5,997 nucleotides of DNA, taken from NCBI GenBank assembly GCA_024698845.1, contig JAILQR010000083.1:1-5997 (forward strand). The letters run 5' to 3'. This DNA is from Bacilli bacterium (lineage in GTDB: Bacteria; Bacillota_I; Bacilli_A; RF39; UBA660). Of this stretch, positions 1 to 4,061 are shown piece after piece. Under the pieces are notes generated by a model. That model ran no database searches. It worked only from the letters and a program-made list of their open reading frames with translations, and was not told the DNA's origin. Within the stretch, counting starts at the first letter, position 1; every line of letters begins with the position of its first letter. A program made the translations under genes and the position numbers.

Positions 1-1
1 T

Positions 2-1030
2 GATTCATCAAAAGAAATGTATTATCAAATAAATGTAGATAATTTTAGAACAAGCCCTAGTGTTTCATATACTTTTAAAAATGATGATGAAGAAGGTAGT
101 GAAGTTTCATCTACATTTGAAGAAAATATTCTTTTAGAATATAAATTAATTAAACCAGGAGAAACTCATACTTTTACATTAAATGTAAATAAATCAATTA
201 AAGAAATATATATTGGTAAATTAAATGTTATTGAATATAGTTTTGAACAAGAATATTTTTCTCAAATTATTTTAAAAAATAATAATGTTTTACAAGGACC
301 AAAAACTACAGTTGGAACAGAAATATCTCAAGAAGATGAAGGCCTAATCCAAGATATAGATGACTACGGCATTACTTATTATTTTAGAGGTAATGTAAAA
401 AATAACTATTTTAGATTTGCTGATAGACTTTGGAGAATTGTTAGAATTAATGGAAATGGAACTGTAAAAATAGTATTAGATGGTACTACAGAAGATGTGG
501 TAGAGTACTATACTGATGGTGCACAAAAATATTCTTATGAATCATCTAATTTAAAAACATATTTAAGTTCATGGTATAATGACAACATAAAACAATATGA
601 TAAATATATCGCAAGTAATAAGATATGTGATGATTTCTCGTTTACAGGAGCTGATGAATATATCTTTAATTCAAGTCAAAGATTAAGTGTTAATCATAAT
701 CCTACATTTAATTGTTTGGGTAATAAACTTGGAGGTAAGATATCTGTTTTAACAGCTGATGAAATAGAGTATGCTGGTGGTTTAATAGGTGTAGTTAATT
801 TAAACTACTATCTATATAATTCCAGCATAGCAAATAATTCATGGACACTTACTCCTGCAAAAGGGAATGCTGATTCTTTTTATCCGTATACACTTGCAAC
901 TAGTGGATCTATTGATGATAATGTTATAGGTAACCAACAAAAAGCTGTAAGACCTGTACTTAATATTGTTAAAGATGTATCTGTTGATGGAACGGGTAGT
1001 ATTGATGATCCATACGAGATTTTATATTAG
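2..1030 (+). CDS. Extracellular surface protein of uncultured-Firmicute type, 5'-partial
   Basis: The reading frame is open from base 2 (codons for DSSKE precede the first Met at 17), and there is no convincing ribosome site before that Met, so the true start probably lies upstream. The visible part has no signal peptide or membrane segment, which I expect in the missing N-terminus. Counting from the Met at 17, residues 1-90 are beta-rich with a KPGETHTFTLNV stretch, resembling the sandwich domains of TasA/camelysin-like secreted proteins. Residues 118-155 hold YYFRGNVKNNYFRFADRLWR followed by IVRINGNGT, and the C-terminus carries LTADEIEYAGG (245-255), NSWTLTP (274-280) and VRPVLNIVKDVSVDGTGSIDDPYEI (split here as VRPVLNI at 311 and DPYEI at 331). 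I know this pattern from many secreted or pilin-associated proteins of low-GC gut Firmicutes, perhaps DUF6273-like. Two cysteines (C204, C233) could form a disulfide. The biochemical role is unknown; adhesion or surface display is a guess. The gene ends in TAG, 10 bp before a pilin-like gene. Confidence 0.75.
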   Translation, partial: DSSKEMYYQINVDNFRTSPSVSYTFKNDDEEGSEVSSTFEENILLEYKLIKPGETHTFTLNVNKSIKEIYIGKLNVIEYSFEQEYFSQIILKNNNVLQGPKTTVGTEISQEDEGLIQDIDDYGITYYFRGNVKNNYFRFADRLWRIVRINGNGTVKIVLDGTTEDVVEYYTDGAQKYSYESSNLKTYLSSWYNDNIKQYDKYIASNKICDDFSFTGADEYIFNSSQRLSVNHNPTFNCLGNKLGGKISVLTADEIEYAGGLIGVVNLNYYLYNSSIANNSWTLTPAKGNADSFYPYTLATSGSIDDNVIGNQQKAVRPVLNIVKDVSVDGTGSIDDPYEILY

Positions 1031-1037
1031 AGGTGAT
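1031..1037 (+). promoter_or_regulatory. Ribosome binding site fixing the start of the pilin-like gene
   Basis: AGGTGAT lies immediately after the TAG of the upstream gene and ends 3 bases before the ATG at 1041. It matches the distal part of the Bacilli anti-Shine-Dalgarno complement. It rules in 1041 and rules out the earlier in-frame ATG at 966, which sits inside the upstream gene and has no such site. Confidence 0.75.
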
Positions 1038-1040
1038 AAT

Positions 1041-1466
1041 ATGAAAAAAGAAGATGGCTTTGTGGCTATTTCGATTATATATTCAGTATTTATATTATTT
1101 ATTATGATTATGATTGCTATCATGTTTTCGTACATATCAGATAGAAAAACATCTAATCGAATAAAAAATGATATCAGAAATGAATTTAATACAAGAATTC
1201 CTCATATTTCTATAAGTAAAAATGGTAGTGATTATCCATCAAGCTCATACACAGTAAAAATTCTTGTATCACCATCTCCATATGGTATAAAATCAATCAA
1301 ATATATTTGGTCTAAAGATCCAAAAGCTATTCCAAATACATCAATTAGTAATCCAGCTGAGGTAACAACACCAAATGATACTGGAAAATACTATTTAATT
1401 GTTAAAGCATGTGATAATAATAATGCATGTCAAACATTAATATCTAAGAAATTTATCTTACAATAA
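1041..1466 (+). CDS. Pilin-like/pseudopilin membrane protein with Ig-like C-terminal domain
   Basis: This encodes 141 residues. The N-terminus is MKKEDG followed by FVAISIIYSVFILFIMIMIA, about 25 hydrophobic residues, then a basic, charged stretch (SDRKTSNRIKNDIRNEF). A short charged leader ending in Gly before Phe and a hydrophobic helix is the layout of class III (type IV pilin) signal peptides cleaved by a PilD/ComC prepilin peptidase. The usual Glu at mature position 5 is replaced by Ser, so it may be a minor pilin, or simply a membrane anchor. Residues about 53-141 look like a single Ig-like beta sandwich: the end reads GKYYLIVKACDNNNACQTLI, the common Y-x-(L/V)-x-V-K-A-x-D edge of bacterial Ig-like domains, with two cysteines six positions apart. 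The gene follows the surface protein by 10 bp and ends in a terminator, so the two are probably the distal genes of one operon. The pilin-like call is moderately supported; function is inferred. Confidence 0.7.
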   Translation: MKKEDGFVAISIIYSVFILFIMIMIAIMFSYISDRKTSNRIKNDIRNEFNTRIPHISISKNGSDYPSSSYTVKILVSPSPYGIKSIKYIWSKDPKAIPNTSISNPAEVTTPNDTGKYYLIVKACDNNNACQTLISKKFILQ

Positions 1467-1492
1467 AAACCAGCAATGGTTTTTATTTTTTT
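1464..1492 (+). terminator. Rho-independent terminator after the surface operon
   Basis: A perfect 9-bp stem (TAAAAACCA, 1464-1472, with TGGTTTTTA, 1477-1485) closes a GCAA loop, a GNRA-type tetraloop, and is followed by seven T residues (1486-1492). The 5' arm begins at the stop codon itself. The stem is A/T-dominated with only two G-C pairs, as expected in a genome this AT-rich. The opposite strand lacks a comparable T tract, so termination is mainly for + strand transcripts. Confidence 0.85.
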
Positions 1493-1496
1493 ATGC

Positions 1497-1551
1497 TTGT
1501 AAATATTATTGTAAAAACTTTACAAAGATTACTAATTCATATTGTAAATAT
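1497..1551 (+). repeat. Cluster of TTGTAAA elements, including a perfect inverted repeat
   Basis: TTGTAAA occurs at 1497-1503, 1509-1515 and 1542-1548. Its reverse complement TTTACAA is at 1519-1525, so 1509-1525 is a perfect 7-bp inverted repeat with an AAC spacer. The outer copies are extended to an identical 10-mer, TTGTAAATAT (1497-1506 and 1542-1551), 45 bp apart. The cluster lies between the terminator and the gene starting at 1601. It may be an operator for a dimeric repressor, a set of -35-like elements, or chance in AT-rich DNA. Confidence 0.5.
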
Positions 1552-1581
1552 AAACCAAAATAATAATAATTATGGTAAAAT
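1542..1581 (+). promoter_or_regulatory. Candidate sigma-A promoter region for the membrane protein-mtaB unit
   Basis: Two readings are possible. One is a classical promoter with TTGTAA (1542-1547), a 17-bp spacer and AATAAT (1565-1570). The other is an extended -10, TG-G-TAAAAT (1573-1581), with no recognisable -35 and a transcript starting only about 13 bases before the ATG. The position just after a terminator and before the first gene of a tight cluster makes a promoter likely somewhere here, but I cannot tell which element is used. Confidence 0.45.
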
Positions 1582-1600
1582 ATATTTGTGGTGAAATAGT

Positions 1601-2260
1601 ATGAACTATGAAGTATTAAGTAAATTATCATTTTTAGATAATGTTAAAAGTTTTTTATCAAGTTTAACACTAATTGACGTGGTGTTTTTCTTTTCTGTAC
1701 TACTTTTAATGATTTTAGTTGTAGTTTTATTATATTTTATTAAATTAAATGAAGACTCAATTGAAACTATAGAGGAAATCAAGGAAGAACCAGCTAAAGA
1801 AGAAGTAAAAGAAACATTAACTGAAGCCATTGCATCTGAAAAGTTAATTGAAGATGAAGTATATAATGAAGAAAATGCTCCAATATCAACTGATGAAATA
1901 TTAAAAACTGATATTTACGATGATGAAGAAGGAGAACTTTTAGATCTTGAAGCAATCACTAAAAAACTTGAAGAAAATAAATCTACAAATGTTGACTTAA
2001 CTTCATTTGAAGAAGAACAAGAAAAAGAAGCAATTATAAGTTATGATGAATTAATAAGTAAAACTAGAGGTGGGGCTATTAATTACAAAAAGGAAAGTAT
2101 GATAGATGATGTTTCTGTTAAAGAAGTAGACTTAAGTAATATTGTTAATAGTACTAGTAATGCAGTTATTGAAAATAAGGAAGCTAAAGTAATTAGATAT
2201 GATGAGGAAGAAGCTTTCTTAAGTGCTCTTAAGACTTTACAGAAACAAATAAATATTTAG
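1601..2260 (+). CDS. Single-pass membrane protein with long acidic tail, function unknown
   Basis: This encodes 219 residues. The start is supported by GGTGA at 1590-1594, six bases before the ATG, and by an in-frame stop just upstream. Residues 1-23 are a short, mildly amphipathic lead. Residues 24-47 (LIDVVFFFSVLLLMILVVVLLYFI) form one strong transmembrane helix. Residues 49-152 are highly acidic, Glu/Lys-rich and probably disordered or coiled (IEEIKEEPAKEEVKE and similar). Two similar tyrosine-acid motifs follow, ISYDELIS (146-153) and IRYDEEEAFLSALK (198-211), and the last 20 residues look like an amphipathic helix. The architecture (N-terminal anchor, acidic linker, short C-terminal helix) recalls cytoplasmic tethering proteins such as ZipA, but there is no sequence evidence for that. 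The topology is uncertain. The gene is 11 bp upstream of mtaB and probably co-transcribed with it. I do not recognise the family with certainty. Confidence 0.8.
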   Translation: MNYEVLSKLSFLDNVKSFLSSLTLIDVVFFFSVLLLMILVVVLLYFIKLNEDSIETIEEIKEEPAKEEVKETLTEAIASEKLIEDEVYNEENAPISTDEILKTDIYDDEEGELLDLEAITKKLEENKSTNVDLTSFEEEQEKEAIISYDELISKTRGGAINYKKESMIDDVSVKEVDLSNIVNSTSNAVIENKEAKVIRYDEEEAFLSALKTLQKQINI

Positions 2261-2264
2261 GTGG
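2259..2264 (+). promoter_or_regulatory. mtaB ribosome binding site overlapping the upstream stop codon
   Basis: AGGTGG begins within the TAG stop of the membrane-protein gene and lies 7 bases before the mtaB ATG at 2272. Ribosomes terminating on the first gene would sit over this site, which points to translational coupling. Confidence 0.65.
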
Positions 2265-2271
2265 GTTTTAA

Positions 2272-3567
2272 ATGAAATATAAAATTATAAATTTTGGTTG
2301 TAAAGTAAATACCTATGAAAGTACATATTTTGAAGAAGTATTAATAAAAGATGGATATACTGAAGCTAAAGAAGTTAAAGATGCTGATGTAGTTGTCATT
2401 AATACATGTTCTGTTACAAATGTTGCAGATCAAAAATGTCGAAAATTCATAAGAAGACTAAAAAGAGAGAATGATAAAGCTGTAATCATAGCATGTGGTT
2501 GTAGCGTTCAAAATAATGGTGAAGAATATCAAACATATGGAATTGATATCTTACTAGGTAATCATCATAAAAGTAAAATACCAGAATTATATAAGGAATT
2601 TCTAAAAACTAGAGAGCCTATTGTTTTAATTGATAGTAATAGAAAACAAGAATTTGATGATATGCTTTTAAATAAATTCGAAAAGCATACAAGAGCATTT
2701 ATCAAAATCCAAGATGGATGTGACAATTTCTGCTCTTATTGTGTTATACCACTTTTAAGAGGATCATTAAGATCTAAAAAGTTCGAAACAGTAATAAAAG
2801 AAGCTAAAACTTTAGCTGATAATGGACACAAGGAAATTGTTTTAGTAGGTATACATACAGGTTCATATAATTCTGATGGTAAAGATTTAGTAGATTTAAT
2901 AAATGAAATATCAAAAATAGAAAAAGTAAAACGTATTCGCTTATCTTCAATAGAAATAACTGAGCTTAATGATAAGTTTATGGAAACACTTAAAAATAAT
3001 AAAAAGTTAGTTAGTCATTTACATATTCCGCTTCAAGCAGGAAGCAATGAAATATTAAAACTAATGAACAGAAAATACGACAAAAAATACTTTAAAGATA
3101 AGTTAGAATTAATAAGGTCAATTAGACCGGATATAAATATTACAACGGATGTAATTGTAGGATTTCCTCAAGAAACAGATGAGTTATTTGAGGAATCAAT
3201 GGAATTTTGTAAAGAACTAGAATTTGGAAAAATCCATGTTTTCCCTTATTCTATAAGAAATAATACAAAAGCAAGTTTAATGGAAGGTCATGTAAAGGAA
3301 GAAATAAAAAAGAAAAGGGCCTTGCAATTGATTAGAATAAGTGATATATTACAATGCACTTACGAAAAAAAATTCCTTGGTAAGGAAATGACGATTATTA
3401 CTGAAAAAAATCATCAAAATGAAATTGTTGGATTTACTGATAATTACATTAAAGTATTCGTAAGAGATGCAAACTTCTTAAATAGCAATGAAGAAGTAAT
3501 TGTAAAACTTGATAGTTGGGATGAAAAATATATTTATTCTGATTTCATTAAGAAAGGAGAAGACTAA
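2272..3567 (+). CDS. mtaB: tRNA t6A37 methylthiotransferase MtaB (radical SAM)
   Basis: MtaB converts N6-threonylcarbamoyladenosine at position 37 of tRNAs reading ANN codons into its 2-methylthio form, using S-adenosylmethionine both as radical source and methyl donor. The 431 residues have the family's three domains. The N-terminal UPF0004 domain (1-100) carries the second iron-sulfur cluster ligands C10 (FGCKVNTYES), C46 (INTCSVTN) and C77 (ACGCSVQ, with an additional C75). The radical SAM core (about 138-360) has the CxxxCxxC motif C150/C154/C157 in DGCDNFCSYCVIP, then HIPLQAGSNEILKLMNRKY (251-269) and TDVIVGFPQETDELFEES (292-309). A TRAM-like RNA-binding domain follows from about 364. 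FGCKVN near the N-terminus and the DNFCSYCVIP context favour MtaB over MiaB or RimO. Small departures from the usual motifs are RGSLRSK where RGPxRSR is common, and GFPQET for GFPGET. Length is normal for the family. It is the middle gene of a three-gene unit. Confidence 0.95.
   Translation: MKYKIINFGCKVNTYESTYFEEVLIKDGYTEAKEVKDADVVVINTCSVTNVADQKCRKFIRRLKRENDKAVIIACGCSVQNNGEEYQTYGIDILLGNHHKSKIPELYKEFLKTREPIVLIDSNRKQEFDDMLLNKFEKHTRAFIKIQDGCDNFCSYCVIPLLRGSLRSKKFETVIKEAKTLADNGHKEIVLVGIHTGSYNSDGKDLVDLINEISKIEKVKRIRLSSIEITELNDKFMETLKNNKKLVSHLHIPLQAGSNEILKLMNRKYDKKYFKDKLELIRSIRPDINITTDVIVGFPQETDELFEESMEFCKELEFGKIHVFPYSIRNNTKASLMEGHVKEEIKKKRALQLIRISDILQCTYEKKFLGKEMTIITEKNHQNEIVGFTDNYIKVFVRDANFLNSNEEVIVKLDSWDEKYIYSDFIKKGED
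3553..3559 (+). promoter_or_regulatory. Ribosome binding site inside the mtaB 3' end
   Basis: AAAGGAG is a near-ideal Shine-Dalgarno site, 9 bases before the ATG at 3569 and lying within the last codons of mtaB (KKGED). It selects 3569 over the in-frame ATG at 3509, which has no such site and is inside mtaB. Confidence 0.8.
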
Positions 3568-3568
3568 A

Positions 3569-3997
3569 ATGAGTTATACTACAACAACAGATACTAGAAT
3601 TAATATTGGTACAATACAATCTAATGATGTTTCACTTGAGGATGATATTACACCGCTTTCAGAAGAAAGCACAGTAGTTCCTTATACAGATGATGAAGTT
3701 GCCGATTTAGTATATAACTTAAAACGTGCTGACTTAGTAGCTGAATATGAATATTCAAGCAAGGATTCATCAATGCCTAGAACTATGGGTGATAATGAAA
3801 TGAGAACTTTAGAAAATAAGTATTTTGAATACGCTTCTAAAAGACATATTGCAAATATGACTCAAGATCCTTTATTTATCCATGATAAAGAACATCAACT
3901 TGAATTATTTAAAGCATATATAACTGAAAATGATTATAACGAATACGAAAAACAAATTCGTCAAGCTCATGGTGAAAATGTTTCACGTACAAGATAA
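3569..3997 (+). CDS. Hypothetical acidic soluble protein downstream of mtaB
   Basis: This encodes 142 residues, with one base between the mtaB stop and its ATG and a strong ribosome site inside mtaB, so it is very probably translated and coupled to mtaB. There is no signal peptide or membrane segment, and no cysteine or tryptophan. Residues 1-40 are Thr/Ser- and Asp-rich and probably disordered (SYTTTTDTRINIG, then LEDDITPLSEES). The rest looks mostly helical: TDDEVADLVYNLKRADLVAEY (split here: TDDEVADLVYN from 40 and LKRADLVAEY from 51), RTLENKYFEYASKRHI (79-94), and KEHQLELFKAYITENDYNEY (107-126), followed by a basic C-terminal tail. The gene ends with tandem TAA TAA and a terminator. I do not recognise the family. 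The balanced codon use and coupling argue that it is real; a role in tRNA modification is not shown by anything in the sequence. Confidence 0.8.
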   Translation: MSYTTTTDTRINIGTIQSNDVSLEDDITPLSEESTVVPYTDDEVADLVYNLKRADLVAEYEYSSKDSSMPRTMGDNEMRTLENKYFEYASKRHIANMTQDPLFIHDKEHQLELFKAYITENDYNEYEKQIRQAHGENVSRTR

Positions 3998-3998
3998 T

Positions 3999-4032
3999 AA
4001 AGAAAAACTGTAATGGTTTTTCTTTTTATTTT
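3999..4032 (+). terminator. Rho-independent terminator of the mtaB unit
   Basis: A perfect 10-bp stem (AAAGAAAAAC, 3999-4008, with GTTTTTCTTT, 4016-4025) closes a 7-base loop, extendable by one T-G wobble pair. It is followed by a T-rich tail (TT-A-TTTT to 4032). The 5' arm starts within the second of two tandem TAA codons after the hypothetical gene. It separates the mtaB unit from recD2. Confidence 0.85.
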
Positions 4033-4033
4033 G

Positions 4034-4055
4034 TGGTTTAATAATATATAGGTGA
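4034..4055 (+). promoter_or_regulatory. recD2: Candidate extended -10 and ribosome site fixing the recD2 GTG start
   Basis: AGGTGA (4050-4055) lies 6 bases before GTG at 4062 and decides that start; the next in-frame ATG would remove the first part of the N-terminal domain. Just upstream, TG-G-TTTAAT (4034-4042) is a possible extended -10 with one mismatch, at the important second position. If used, the leader would be only about 12 bases. The promoter part is weak; the ribosome site is solid. Confidence 0.5.
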
Positions 4056-4061
4056 AATAAA

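Noticed and set aside
17..19. ATG at 17 as the true start of the first gene
   Set aside because: The frame is open to the window edge, no good ribosome site precedes it, and a secreted protein of this type should have an N-terminal signal or anchor that is missing here.
902..1012. Repeated GSIDD motif (residues 297-301 and 327-331) as a tandem domain repeat
   Set aside because: Only five residues match; the flanking sequences differ, so it is not a real repeat unit.
966..1040. Upstream ATG that would lengthen the pilin-like protein by 25 residues
   Set aside because: It lies inside the preceding gene in another frame, has no ribosome site, and would bury the pilin-like leader; ATG 1041 has AGGTGAT directly before it.
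1561..1570. TAATAATAAT run as a microsatellite or AT-rich origin-like element
   Set aside because: It is only about three units long in AT-rich intergenic DNA, there are no DnaA boxes nearby, and a -10 promoter element explains it adequately.
1606..1830. Minus-strand open frame of 74 codons opposite the membrane-protein gene
   Set aside because: It lies entirely antisense to a well-supported gene, its Ser/Lys-rich composition is what the complement of an acidic coding region gives, and no ribosome site or family resemblance is seen.
3509..3568. Upstream ATG that would lengthen the 142-residue protein by 20 residues
   Set aside because: It is inside mtaB in a different frame and lacks a Shine-Dalgarno site, while 3569 has AAAGGAG at ideal spacing.
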